Positions 26,277 through 35,968 of a stretch of DNA of 45,357 bases are shown here, in pieces (the stretch's first letter is position 1; each line of letters starts with the position of its first letter). The notes below the pieces were generated by a model. It did no database searches, was not told where the DNA came from, and saw only the letters and a program-made list of their open reading frames with translations. Source of the stretch: Steroidobacter agaridevorans. GTDB lineage: Bacteria > Pseudomonadota > Gammaproteobacteria > Steroidobacterales > Steroidobacteraceae. Made by a program: the position numbers and the translations under genes. The DNA lies in the NCBI RefSeq assembly GCF_009932555.1, contig NZ_BLJO01000016.1:1-45357 (forward strand). Direction: 5' to 3'.

Positions 26277-27395
26277 CTAGGAAGGCCTTCGCTGAAACTT
26301 CACTGCCGCCTCCAACAATGCGTACCAATCCTGTCGGTTGATCTCTAGCCGATCCGCGGAACAGTTCTCGATGATGTGCGCGGGCTTCGTGGCACCGGTG
26401 ATGGGGACGACACCGGCCGGATGACGCAACAGCCACGCCAACATTACTTGTGCCGGGGTCGCACTGTATTTCTTTGCAATGTCTGCTAGGAGGACCGCCG
26501 CTTGCTTGAACTCCAATGGAGCATCATCAGCCGGATCTATTAGAGTGCGCCCCCAAACATACTCCCCTTTCAAGGGCGAGTACGCTTGTACCAACATCCC
26601 AGACGCGCGGCAGTAGTCAACGATGCCGGAAAAATCAGCATAGCGAGCATCCACTAATGATCCCGCTATGGGACAACAGCTCGCCAAACCCAGTTTAATC
26701 TGATTAACCACTAGAGGCTGTTCGACGGAATTCTTGAGTAACTCAATTTGATGGATCGTGTGATTACTGACTCCAAAGTAGCGCACCCTTCCACCTCTGT
26801 TAAGGATGTCGAAGGCACGCGCAACTTCATCGGGCTCCACCAGGTGATCATGCGCATGAAGCAAGAGAATGTCGATATAATCCGTTCGCAATCGTCTCAA
26901 GCTCTCCTCGGTGGCGCTGACGATGTGTTCATAACTCGAATTCAATCCCTTCGAATCGGCACCGCACTTGGATTGGATAGTAATGTTGTTACGCAATCCC
27001 GGTGACATCTTCATAACTTCCCCGAAAAGTATTTCTGCCTTTCCTCCGCCGTAGGTGTGCGCAAGATCGAACAGAGTGATTCCGTGTTCGTATGCCGTAT
27101 TTATAATCTTCAAACCCTTTGTAATTGCATCAGGAGCCATAGGCCCAGCGGATCCGCGCGTATATGATTCCTTGAACGAACGCTCATCTGCATAGTCAGG
27201 CTCAAGACCCAGAGTGGCAGTGCCATAGGCTATGCGAGAAACCGTCAAGTTTGCGTGCGCGACCTGGTATGTTTTCATATTCTGTTTTTTCCCCGCAACG
27301 ACCCGTTCAGACGAGACCTCCGCATCATGCATTTGGGATTCGGCAGCAATACCCGCGGCAGCCATTTGCGTGAGAAACTCTCGACGTGTGTACAC
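26277..27395 (-). CDS. Tat-signal aldo/keto reductase
   Basis: 372 residues starting with a twin-arginine motif (TRREFLTQMAAAGIAA, about 3-18), followed by a complete AKR barrel from about residue 48. The catalytic tetrad is visible: D110 (LFDLA), Y115 (HTYGGG), K143 (QSKCG) and H180 (LLLHAH). AKRs reduce or oxidise carbonyl/alcohol groups using NADP(H). A Tat leader implies export with bound cofactor, or a leader inherited by fusion. The start is GTG 27395, six bases after a perfect AGGAGG (27407-27402), which decides the start. The C-terminus (KFQRRPS) ends at the edge of the IS3 relic, so the last residues may be altered. Confidence 0.87.
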   Translation of the reverse strand: MYTRREFLTQMAAAGIAAESQMHDAEVSSERVVAGKKQNMKTYQVAHANLTVSRIAYGTATLGLEPDYADERSFKESYTRGSAGPMAPDAITKGLKIINTAYEHGITLFDLAHTYGGGKAEILFGEVMKMSPGLRNNITIQSKCGADSKGLNSSYEHIVSATEESLRRLRTDYIDILLLHAHDHLVEPDEVARAFDILNRGGRVRYFGVSNHTIHQIELLKNSVEQPLVVNQIKLGLASCCPIAGSLVDARYADFSGIVDYCRASGMLVQAYSPLKGEYVWGRTLIDPADDAPLEFKQAAVLLADIAKKYSATPAQVMLAWLLRHPAGVVPITGATKPAHIIENCSADRLEINRQDWYALLEAAVKFQRRPS

Positions 27396-27401
27396 GCCAT
27401 G

Positions 27402-27407
27402 CCTCCT
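27402..27407 (-). promoter_or_regulatory. Strong ribosome-binding site for the aldo/keto reductase
   Basis: A perfect AGGAGG on the minus strand, six bases before GTG 27395. An ATG three bases upstream of the GTG (27400) is in another frame, so the GTG is the start of the Tat-signal protein. Confidence 0.75.
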
Positions 27408-29291
27408 AGATCCGAGCTCTCTTAGACTCTAGATCAAATGTAGTGAGCGCTGGGTGCCGCATTTTCTGGCGAGGCTCCTTAGATCGGCGCCGACCGCTTG
27501 GGTCACACAGATTCGGCGGCGGAGGCAATCAGTCCTTCGTCCATCAAATCTACGCACTGCCCCGGTCAGACGCGGCGTATTTGAATTGTTTCATTGAGGG
27601 GCAGCGCAAAGTTGCACGATGTTCTTACCGCCACTCTGAACGCTTGTAAGGACTGCGACGACCACCCGCGATCACGCCCCGCCACAGCCGGCGCGCTCCT
27701 TCCAGCGATTGATGAAGTCTACCTTTGTCATAGAGACAGTTCCCGTTGCTGGGAAATCCCGCTCGCGTGATGTACGCCTCGCAACGGGTACAGCACGCAT
27801 GGGCGCTTCAGCGTGTCGACTCGCGCGATGAACACTGAGCGCCGCCTCGGCGGTTCAGGATCGACCGCGGCGAGCAAGAAGGCATCCTGCAGCTCTCAAA
27901 TGCAGCAATTGATGAGGAGAGCGAGCAAAGCCTAGCCGTCACTGCCCACTACCCACGCGGCACAGGTCCATCGCCACGAGCTCATTTGACGCGCTCGCCG
28001 GTGATGGAGGCTACGGTCAAGTGCAGGCAGGTCGTCGATTCGGCAAGTCAGATCGGGTTCAAGGACGACCCGCGCGACAAGGGATCGCGATGGCGGCGCG
28101 AACGGTATCCACTGGGCTCACCCTTGGCAGCATTTCGCGGCTTGCTTGCAACCGGCTTCGAGCCCGCTGATATCGGCGCCAATCTGAGGCCCTTGCAGCG
28201 CCGTGACCTGCGTTCCGTCTTCCGACGTGTCACGCGATCCGGCCGGCTGCGACGCAGCGAATCATCGGCTTCGTGAAGGACAACGGCGTGCTGAAGGCGT
28301 CGATCCTGAACCGGTAGACGACACCGACTTGCCCGGTCGCGGCCGGCGTTCCCGAGATCGTTGGCGCCCGGTTCACCACCGGCCCGGTGTACGTCACCGT
28401 CACGTAGCGAGCTTGAGAGTCGAAAGGCACTCGACCAACTACGCACGGTACTCGGCAAAGAAATTCACTCGCTCGTTATCCGCCCGACCAAGGGCACGCA
28501 GGAATGATGTCTTTCTTTGAGAATCACGGCACCAAGATCCGAGGAGGCCCGCGTGTACTGGCCGCGAGGTACGCAGTGGGTCAGCAGAGCTTGCACTCGG
28601 CCTCAAACCGACGGATCGCTCGCCTACCTGCCAGTTCATCCGCTGGAGGCACGCTGTACCGTGCTCTTGTTCAGCCGATTGGCCACCGCACCGCGGGTTC
28701 TCCTCATCATCTGTGTGATGGGCTGAGCGTACCGCTCCTGTGCTGCTGGAACCTTCTTCGTGAGCCTGTAGTAGTGCTCGCGAAGATTCTGCGGGTTGGC
28801 TCGCAACGTGTTCTCCATGCCACGCTTGCCATCCTCAACTCACTTCGCGGTCTCTGAGTGTGTAAGGTCGCGAGCTCGGCTGGCGCTTGGCTACTGTCGT
28901 CTTACCTTGAATTATCTGTAGCAGCAACGCGTGCTAGCGCCGGGCTGTCAAACGTTTGTACTTTTCGTCCATCAATGAACTCAGTGGCTCTGCGATGGAT
29001 CAACACTTGAGCAGGTGTTCACTCGTCATTACACATTCGACAGTCGCTGAATATGAAACAATGTTTACTCTGACACGCACGGTTTGATCGAAGAGAGCTG
29101 AGTGGCGCGCGACCACACGCTGGATCTGGTACTGAGATCTGTATATGTTAACCGATCTAGACGCCATGCCAGGCCCGCAGCTGTGATAGGGCCGCCTATT
29201 CACTTGGTTGAAAGATGAATGACCTCTCATATCTACGGCAGGATGCTTACGTCTATCTGGACTGGCTCCACACAGTAAAATAGATATCTGT
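27408..29291. other. 1.9-kb gene-poor stretch
   Basis: No intact gene is seen. Short frames on both strands lack family resemblance, apart from an Ig-like domain scrap near 28330-28430. The content looks like decayed coding DNA. The promoter of the 29292 gene should lie at the right end, which is locally AT-richer (29100-29290). Confidence 0.45.
28290..28430 (-). pseudogene. Fragment of a putative Ig-like (He_PIG) domain
   Basis: The minus strand reads YVTVTYTG, then VNRAPTISGTPAATGQVGV, then VYRFRI. The block 'PTISGTPxxxxxVGxxYxFxxxA' is the hallmark start of the putative-Ig/cadherin-like repeats in large surface or secreted proteins. Only about 35 residues survive and the following sequence does not continue the domain, so it is a scrap of a lost gene. 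Confidence 0.5.
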
Positions 29292-31778
29292 ATGCCACAC
29301 CCCACTCAGCGACCGGCTACGTTCCTCTATGTCTATGCATATTCGCTGTTACTGTTGGGCGCCACCCTGACAATAGGAGGCGCACGTCTTCTCCTTCTCG
29401 GAGGCTCTCCATACTATTTCATTAGCGGCATAGCCATCGCCGCAAGCGCTCTGCTGCTGCAGATACGGCGTGCAGAATCTATGCTGATTTACAACTTAAC
29501 TGCTCTTGGTACTGTCGCTTGGTCTCTCTGGGAGCTCGGCTGGGATACATGGGCCCTATTGCCGCGCATTGCGGCACTAGCCGCACTAGGAATGGGCTTC
29601 CAATTTCAGGGCATCAAGAGCCAACTAACGCGTGGAAGGTACAACCCGTCTCGACGCCGCATGGTTGCTGCAGGAGGCGCGATTATTCTATTTGGGATCG
29701 CATGCCGTGCCCTAGCCCCTCCACACAGTAGCCCAGACCCGATGTACCAGATTGGAACCTCCAACCATTCATACACAATAACTCCCGCTAGGACATCAAC
29801 CAACACCGAATTCGGCGATTGGCGTCATTACGGCAATGACCAGGGCGGAACACGTTTTAGCGAACTACTCCAAATTGACCCTGAGAATGTGATCCGGTTA
29901 CGGTTGGTTTGGGAGTACACAGGCTCCGACAACATAGCCAATCAAACAACGCCACTCAAAATAGGACGCACATTGTTCGTTTGCACCCCAAACGGCGCCA
30001 TAGCGTTGGACGCTGAGAATGGGTCGAGCATCTGGCGATCCGTGATCGCTGGTACCCGCAGTACAGCGCGCTGTCGAGGTTTGGCCTACTACCGCTCGAC
30101 TTCCATACAAGGCAACTGCGCTGAACGAATAATCTCCACCATAGTTCTGAAGGACCCCTTTGATGTCAGATTGATTGCGCTGGACGCTCGTGATGGGAGC
30201 GCCTGCTCGCATTTCGGAATAAGAGGCGAAGTCTCGCTTCTAACAGATCTTGGTAGCGTTCCCCCGGGCTACTACGAAGTAACATCGGCCCCAACAATCG
30301 TGCACGACAAAGTTGTAGTTGGTGGCCGCATCATGGATTTTCAGTACTGGGGCGGCCCCTCAGGCGTGGTTCGAGCTTTTGACGTTTTAAGCGGAAAATT
30401 GGTTTGGGCGTGGGATATGGGAGATCCGTCCCGCACTCTTGCACCGCTCCCAGGAGAGACCTACACACACTCCACTCCCAATTCGTGGGCTCCGATGAGT
30501 GGCGATGATGAACTCGGGCTCGTGTATGTGCCCACTGGCAACGCTACCCCCGACTTCTTTGGGGGAAATCGACGCGCTTTTGACGATCGATATTCGAGTT
30601 CCGTGGTTGCTCTCGACGTTACTTCTGGAGTGCCTAGATGGTCTTTTCAAACCACTCACCACGATGTATGGGACTACGATGTCGCATCTCAACCGTCACT
30701 GGTCAATTTTCAATCCGGGAAACGTCTCATACGTGGATTGGTACAACCAACCAAGCGCGGAGAAATATTCGTCCTCAATCGTCAGAATGGCGAGCCCCTC
30801 TTTCCCGTCACCGAGATCCCGGCACCACAAGGCACCGTGCCGGAGGAACGGCTCGCGCCGACTCAACCAATCTCTCCATCCTTGCCTTCATTTCGGGGGC
30901 GCGACCTGACAGAAAGTGACATGTGGGGAGTGACGCCCCTCGATGAGCTTTGGTGTCGAATCCACTTTAGAGCCGCACGTTACAGCGGCACTCTGACCCC
31001 TCCGGCTGTCGGCGCATCCATCCAATCGCCAAGCTTTTTTGGAGGCATGAATTGGGGGGGAATGGCCATCGATACTGCGCGTGGCATTGGTGTTGTGACC
31101 ACCACCTATCTTCCACTTCATGTGCAACTTATTTCGCGCGAACAAGTCACCAGGCTGAGTATAAAAAGACTGGTACCTGGGAAAGGCCACCCTCCTGTGC
31201 CATTGAGCGACCAGCTCATTCTTGATGCACTCAATCCATTCAACAGCAACGTCAATCTCGGATTGCTTATGAATCCATGGAGATTCGGAGGGCCTGGAGA
31301 CGGTACACCGTATGGATCCATTGCCGCATCATTCATGTCACCCTTGCAGATCCCGTGCACCAAACCTCCATATGGCCGTCTGAGCGCGATTGATCTGAAA
31401 ACGGGACGACTGTTGTGGACACAGCCGTTCGGAACGATGCGAGACGCCGGCCCATTTGGAATCCCGTCGCGGATCCCGCTCCCCGTAGGAATGTCTACCA
31501 ACAGCGGAGCGGTTGTGACGTTGGGCGGCCTAACATTTATTGGCGCCACTATGGAGAAGTCCTTCCGCGCGTATGAGACGACCTCTGGAAAGCTTTTGTG
31601 GGAAGATCGATTGCCGACCCCTAGCGATGCGACACCGATGACCTATCTTTCTTTGAAAAGCCAGCGGCAATTCGTAATTGTTACTGCTGGCGGAAAGTAC
31701 ATCCGGGCCTACGCTTTACCGGACGTCCCTAGGAATGACGGAGTTTCTCATTCAAGCAAGTCACGGCGCGCGATCTGA
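29292..31778 (+). CDS. gcd: Membrane-bound PQQ-dependent glucose dehydrogenase
   Basis: 828 residues, close to the usual ~800 for the enzyme that oxidises D-glucose (or other aldoses) to the lactone in the periplasm and reduces ubiquinone. About five N-terminal membrane segments (roughly 12-32, 36-53, 62-78, 83-98, 118-135) anchor it. The propeller starts GDWRHYGNDQGGTRFSEL (about 177) and has ALDAENGSSIW, THHDVWDYDVASQPSL, GEIFVLNRQNGEPLFPV, NWGGMAIDTARGIGVV and LTFIGATMEKSFRAYE, all close to the known enzymes. No ribosome-binding site is clear at ATG 29292. No PQQ-synthesis genes are nearby. Substrate range could be wider than glucose. Confidence 0.9.
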   Translation: MPHPTQRPATFLYVYAYSLLLLGATLTIGGARLLLLGGSPYYFISGIAIAASALLLQIRRAESMLIYNLTALGTVAWSLWELGWDTWALLPRIAALAALGMGFQFQGIKSQLTRGRYNPSRRRMVAAGGAIILFGIACRALAPPHSSPDPMYQIGTSNHSYTITPARTSTNTEFGDWRHYGNDQGGTRFSELLQIDPENVIRLRLVWEYTGSDNIANQTTPLKIGRTLFVCTPNGAIALDAENGSSIWRSVIAGTRSTARCRGLAYYRSTSIQGNCAERIISTIVLKDPFDVRLIALDARDGSACSHFGIRGEVSLLTDLGSVPPGYYEVTSAPTIVHDKVVVGGRIMDFQYWGGPSGVVRAFDVLSGKLVWAWDMGDPSRTLAPLPGETYTHSTPNSWAPMSGDDELGLVYVPTGNATPDFFGGNRRAFDDRYSSSVVALDVTSGVPRWSFQTTHHDVWDYDVASQPSLVNFQSGKRLIRGLVQPTKRGEIFVLNRQNGEPLFPVTEIPAPQGTVPEERLAPTQPISPSLPSFRGRDLTESDMWGVTPLDELWCRIHFRAARYSGTLTPPAVGASIQSPSFFGGMNWGGMAIDTARGIGVVTTTYLPLHVQLISREQVTRLSIKRLVPGKGHPPVPLSDQLILDALNPFNSNVNLGLLMNPWRFGGPGDGTPYGSIAASFMSPLQIPCTKPPYGRLSAIDLKTGRLLWTQPFGTMRDAGPFGIPSRIPLPVGMSTNSGAVVTLGGLTFIGATMEKSFRAYETTSGKLLWEDRLPTPSDATPMTYLSLKSQRQFVIVTAGGKYIRAYALPDVPRNDGVSHSSKSRRAI

Positions 31779-31961
31779 AGATCAAACAATGAGCGAAGTT
31801 GCTGCGCGACTGGGTGAGCGCCTTCTGGCATGTCGATCACCAAGTGACAGCGGTTACCGACTACCTTTCAGCTAGATCGCTTGGACTTTCCCGACGGTTA
31901 TGCCGCAGGCGTACATTGCGATGATCATTGCGACAAGATCTAGAGATTAACTCGCTCGTGC

Positions 31962-33254
31962 TCAGTCGACCACTCGTTTGGCCGTTCCGAAGGCCAGCCA
32001 TATGAGAGCTCCTACGACCGAAATACCGGCGGAAAGCGAGAACGCTGAGGCATAGGAGTTGGTTGAATCCACAAGCCAGCCCGTAAGGGCCACTCCGACG
32101 ATGCCAGGTAGTGTTCCGGCAGTATTCGTCAGCCCCATCACCACGTCGGCATATCGTGGAGCGATATCGAGATGATTTGGCAGGAATCCTGACCATGTGA
32201 AGGCTAGAGTACCGAGAGCGCCGCACATCAGCAACAGCGCGCCTATGGCTGAATCGACGCTGTGCATAGTGAGCAAAAACGCCGCTGAACCAAGCAGCCC
32301 TACGGACTGCATCAACTTACGAACCGTCTTGAGCCCAGCACCGCGTCTGACCATTGTATCTGCCATCCAGGCTGCAGCATTGACCACGATGAACATTGTG
32401 AGCCAAGGCGCCGCAGAATACAGCCCGGCGTTGGTAATGGTGAGGCCATGCTCATTCTTGAAATAACTCGGCAGCCAAGCAATCAGAATGTACAACGACC
32501 AATTGCTGCAGAAATGATTGACGATCAACGCCCAAACGGCGGGCTGCGTAAGTAGCAGCCTCCATGGCACGGCGGAACGCGTAGGTGGCGCGGCCCCCCC
32601 TCTCAGCAACTCCCGTTCTGCTATCGTTATAGTCGGATGGTGTGCTACATCGTTTGAGATCAACATGAACCAAAGAACGCCCCATACAATGCCGAGGGCG
32701 CCGAAACTATAAAACACGGCCGCCCAGCCCCATCTCTCAACGATCCAGCCCGAGGTCATCAGGGCGAAGAGCGTACCAAGGGGCACCCCACTCAGTAGTA
32801 ACGACACTGCACGTGAGCGCTCCGCGGCCGGCACCCATCGACTAAACAGGTTGTATGCCGCAGGGAAGGTAGCAGCTTCACCAAGCCCAAGTGCGACTCT
32901 CGCAGCAATCAGCATGGGCAACGACATCATTGCGGCAGCCGGCGTTACAATAGTGAGCGTGGACCACCAGATCACTGCGGCACCCAACACTAGCTTCCCC
33001 CCGCAGCGATTTGATAAATAGCCGCTCGGAACCTGAAATAGCAGATACCCAACAAAGAACGCCGACAGGATAAATCCTTTGTCGGTCTCTGACCAACCGA
33101 ATCGATCCTCCATTGCTATGATTGCGACAGAGATGTTGACCCGATCTATGTAACAGACAAATGCAGCCATAAAACTCAAAACCACGACTGTATATCGACG
33201 CGGCCAGCGCTCAACGCCAATCGTTTCAGTTGCCGTGAGATCCTCGGCACTCAT
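31962..33254 (-). CDS. MFS transporter, anion:cation symporter (ACS) type
   Basis: About 430 residues with 12 predicted membrane helices. The first helix and loop read VVLSFMAAFVCYIDRVNISVAI, and helix two is FILSAFFVGYLLFQVPSGYL, followed by the loop NRCGGKLVLG; these match the ACS family (transporters of sugar acids, phthalate, nicotinate and similar organic anions). The central loop and a second six-helix half are complete. I use ATG 33254 (MSAEDLTATE); an upstream frame extends to 33314, but the GAAAG signal fits 33254 better. Given nearby sugar and hydroxy-acid oxidation, import or export of an aldonic or keto acid is plausible. Confidence 0.88.
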   Translation of the reverse strand: MSAEDLTATETIGVERWPRRYTVVVLSFMAAFVCYIDRVNISVAIIAMEDRFGWSETDKGFILSAFFVGYLLFQVPSGYLSNRCGGKLVLGAAVIWWSTLTIVTPAAAMMSLPMLIAARVALGLGEAATFPAAYNLFSRWVPAAERSRAVSLLLSGVPLGTLFALMTSGWIVERWGWAAVFYSFGALGIVWGVLWFMLISNDVAHHPTITIAERELLRGGAAPPTRSAVPWRLLLTQPAVWALIVNHFCSNWSLYILIAWLPSYFKNEHGLTITNAGLYSAAPWLTMFIVVNAAAWMADTMVRRGAGLKTVRKLMQSVGLLGSAAFLLTMHSVDSAIGALLLMCGALGTLAFTWSGFLPNHLDIAPRYADVVMGLTNTAGTLPGIVGVALTGWLVDSTNSYASAFSLSAGISVVGALIWLAFGTAKRVVD

Positions 33255-33801
33255 GCGCTGCATTCTTTCGTAATATTGATGTAGCCGCTGTTGCTCTGCG
33301 CCACCACACTCCACCTACTTCGCGTGCGGCGATGGCGCCCGTCATCGCAAACTTTTGCCACAGCAGCTCGGAAACTGCCGATTTCAACGCCGCTCTCATC
33401 ACACAGCCCGTGTATGCAGAGTGATCCTAGTTGCCCGCACCTCCGCAACCACAAAAGGCGCTAGCGAGATTGGCGCACAGTTTTCGGTATATTTCTAGAA
33501 CATGATTAGCTTTTGTCCTTACTCAGCGTTTGACCGTCATGCAGACAAACAAGCCCCCTTCAACCGGATACATTCACTCTGTGTCCGGCCAGCTGAGCAA
33601 GCGGGCACGGCACCGGTGCAGCGCAACGTACCAATGACGCATGAAGGTACTGGCGCGCCTGACCGAATGATATGATGTGACGAGGCCCCTTCCTAGACTA
33701 ACGTTTCATATCAGTCTCCCCCTTGATCCGGATGTTTTTGCCTCTGAACTAGGCGGGTGAAGGGTCGTTGTTGCTAACAGCTCGAAAGGTAGTGAACTCC
33801 T
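33255..33801. other. Divergent regulatory stretch with no gene
   Basis: It lies between the MFS gene (minus) and the hydroxy-acid oxidase gene (plus). No family-like frame is present. AT-rich patches near 33480-33530 and 33660-33730 could hold promoters for the two genes, but no operator is recognised. Confidence 0.4.
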
Positions 33802-34968
33802 TTGATACAAGGCATCTTTACAGTTTCGGATCTCCGTCGCTGTGCTCGGCGACGACTACCGAAGGCAGTGTTTGACTTCATTGATGGCGGCGCTGAGGGG
33901 GAATTTACCCTCGCACGGAATTGTCTGGACTTTGACTCAGTAGAACTGCTGCCACGAGTCCTTAAAGATGTCTCGCACTGTGATCTATCAGTTTCCATCC
34001 TTGGGTGCGCAGCTCGGCTACCGATCGCAGTCGCGCCAACGGGGCTCGCCGCACTGGTCTGGCGGCACGCCGACATTGCGCTTGCCCGCGCCGCGCACGA
34101 GACAGGCATTCCACTCACCGTAAGCGCAGCATCGAGCGTTCGCCTGGAACACATTCGTGCGGCTGTTCCAGAATCGCGTCTATGGATGCAGGTGTATCTC
34201 TGGAAAGATCGTGAGCTAATCCGATCTCTGGTTCGTCGCGCGCTCTCGCTGGACTTCGAAGCGCTGGTCTACACTGCGGATGTTCCGATACTTGGACAGC
34301 GACATCGTGATCTGCGAAACCGCTTCACTGTCCCACTGCAACCCAACTTGAAGCTTGCATGGGACGCTTGCGTTTGCCCACGATGGAGCTATCACATGCT
34401 TCGGCAGGGCATACCCAAGATGATAAATCTGATTGACGGAACTGCTACCGACACTCGTACCGCCTCACTCGCCAGCGTGATGATGCGCAATCTCAACGCA
34501 TCCAACACTTGGGCAGATCTGGCTTGGCTGCGTGACTTGTGGCCCCGAAAGCTGCTGGTTAAAGGCATCATGTCACCTCTCGATGCTAACGAGGCTGTTA
34601 GTCGTGGCGTTGACGCGATCATTGTCTCTAACCATGGCGGGCGCCAATTGGACTTCGCCGCCTCGCCGCTTTCCGTGCTCGCCAGCGTTGTCGATACGGT
34701 GAAGGCTCGCTGCGAGGTTATCCTCGACGGCGGTGTCCGCCGCGGCTCTGATATCGCGAAGGCGCTCGCGCTCGGTGCCGGCGCCGTCATGATCGGGCGC
34801 GCCACACTCTTTGGCGTCGCAAGCGGCGGCGAAGCCGGCGCCCGATGTGCACTTTCAATCCTCGAGTCAGAGCTTCAGCGCACCCTTGTACTCATGGGCT
34901 GTTCAGCCGCATCGGAGCTTGATCGAGCCTACCTCCGGACGGCCAGCCATCTCAACTCCCCTTCTTAG
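33802..34968 (+). CDS. FMN-dependent alpha-hydroxy-acid oxidase/dehydrogenase
   Basis: 388-residue TIM-barrel flavoprotein of the lactate/mandelate/glycolate oxidase family, converting a 2-hydroxy acid to a 2-keto acid. It begins FTVSDLRRCARRRLPKAVFD followed by FIDGGAEGE, the conserved N-terminal block. FMN and active-site residues are K254 (LLVKGIMS), H278 and R281 (SNHGGRQLD), then DGGVRRGSDIAKALALGAGA for the FMN phosphate. The start codon is TTG 33802, just before the family's first residues. Its 3' end converges on the SDR gene with 13 bp between stops. In context it could supply or recycle a keto acid used by the adjacent A-T-TE synthetase; this is inference. Confidence 0.9.
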   Translation: MIQGIFTVSDLRRCARRRLPKAVFDFIDGGAEGEFTLARNCLDFDSVELLPRVLKDVSHCDLSVSILGCAARLPIAVAPTGLAALVWRHADIALARAAHETGIPLTVSAASSVRLEHIRAAVPESRLWMQVYLWKDRELIRSLVRRALSLDFEALVYTADVPILGQRHRDLRNRFTVPLQPNLKLAWDACVCPRWSYHMLRQGIPKMINLIDGTATDTRTASLASVMMRNLNASNTWADLAWLRDLWPRKLLVKGIMSPLDANEAVSRGVDAIIVSNHGGRQLDFAASPLSVLASVVDTVKARCEVILDGGVRRGSDIAKALALGAGAVMIGRATLFGVASGGEAGARCALSILESELQRTLVLMGCSAASELDRAYLRTASHLNSPS

Positions 34969-34981
34969 ACAATCCTGCCGA

Positions 34982-35968
34982 TTACACCACGCGAGTTCCT
35001 TGGTTGTGTCGATGAGCAATTTGCTCAAGATATATCGGATTTCGCGCGATGCTCGCGATCGCGACACGCGCCGGGTGCACTTCTGCGCCCCTGGGAACTG
35101 CCGCGAGCAGCGCGTCATTTCGGTCCCGAATAGCCTGCTCGTACTCAGGGTGCGAAAGTATATGTAGGTCATTGTTTCGAATTCCGCCCAACACACGTTC
35201 ACCCGCTTCCAGCGGATCCATCATGAACCGCACTCCCCTGGTTTCAAAGATCGCCTTGCGCACGGCATCGGCGAAAGTGTTGATCGATTCCATCTGCGCC
35301 GTATCCGGCTCGCCCCGCTCACCCAATGCGGAGGGACGGTTGCGGTCACATTGCCCAATATTAGACTTCACGTCGCCTGGGCAAAACACCGAGACGCCAA
35401 TGTTGCAATTTACCAGCTCGGACCGGAGAGCTTCCATCATACCGATGACGGCAAACTTACTTGCCGAATAGACACCCCAGAGCGGATGAGCCACCAATCC
35501 CCCGATGGATGCAGTCGACACGATATGGCCGCCCTCGCCATGCGATTTGATGTGAGGAAGAATTGCATGGATGCCATTGAACACGCCGGTCACGTTGACA
35601 CCAAAACACCAATCCCAATCATCGTAGCTGGCATTGCTGAGCGCGATCTTTGGCCACACGCCAGCGTTGTTGACCAGAACATGCACCCGACCGAAGACAC
35701 GCTTCGCTTCTTCGGCAGCCGCGGCAAATGCAGCACGGTCCATTACATCTAGAGCAATGGCGTGGACGCGATCGCCCGCGCCCCCCATCACCTTCATCGC
35801 ATCCTCCGCATGCTTCTCGCTTCGGTACGTTATCGCGACGTTCATGCCAGCGTGAATAAACGCACGGGCAATCCCCAAACCGATCCCGCTGTCCCCGCCG
35901 GTAACAATGGCCACCTTTCCTGTCACGTCGGACATCGGGGCCTTGATTCGAACGTCTCCATCGTCCAT
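34982..35968 (-). CDS. Short-chain dehydrogenase/reductase (classical SDR)
   Basis: 328 residues with the NAD(P)-binding TGGDSGIG (23-30), NNAG (100-103), and the catalytic Ser154 and Tyr167/Lys171 (YSASK). It reduces a carbonyl or oxidises an alcohol in the cytoplasm. Its ATG directly follows the TGA of the upstream synthetase gene and is preceded by AGGGAG, so translation is probably coupled. ATG 35935 (MSDVTGKVAIV) with AAGG upstream is an alternative. It is longer than the usual ~250 residues because of a C-terminal extension. Operon position suggests it reduces a product or precursor of the A-T-TE enzyme. Confidence 0.9.
   Translation of the reverse strand: MDDGDVRIKAPMSDVTGKVAIVTGGDSGIGLGIARAFIHAGMNVAITYRSEKHAEDAMKVMGGAGDRVHAIALDVMDRAAFAAAAEEAKRVFGRVHVLVNNAGVWPKIALSNASYDDWDWCFGVNVTGVFNGIHAILPHIKSHGEGGHIVSTASIGGLVAHPLWGVYSASKFAVIGMMEALRSELVNCNIGVSVFCPGDVKSNIGQCDRNRPSALGERGEPDTAQMESINTFADAVRKAIFETRGVRFMMDPLEAGERVLGGIRNNDLHILSHPEYEQAIRDRNDALLAAVPRGAEVHPARVAIASIARNPIYLEQIAHRHNQGTRVV

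Noticed and set aside
22310-26280. TCTACTAC-containing similarity between about 22310 and 26265 as IS3 ends
   Set aside because: The two copies are in direct, not inverted, orientation and only about eight bases match exactly, so they do not qualify as IS3 terminal repeats.
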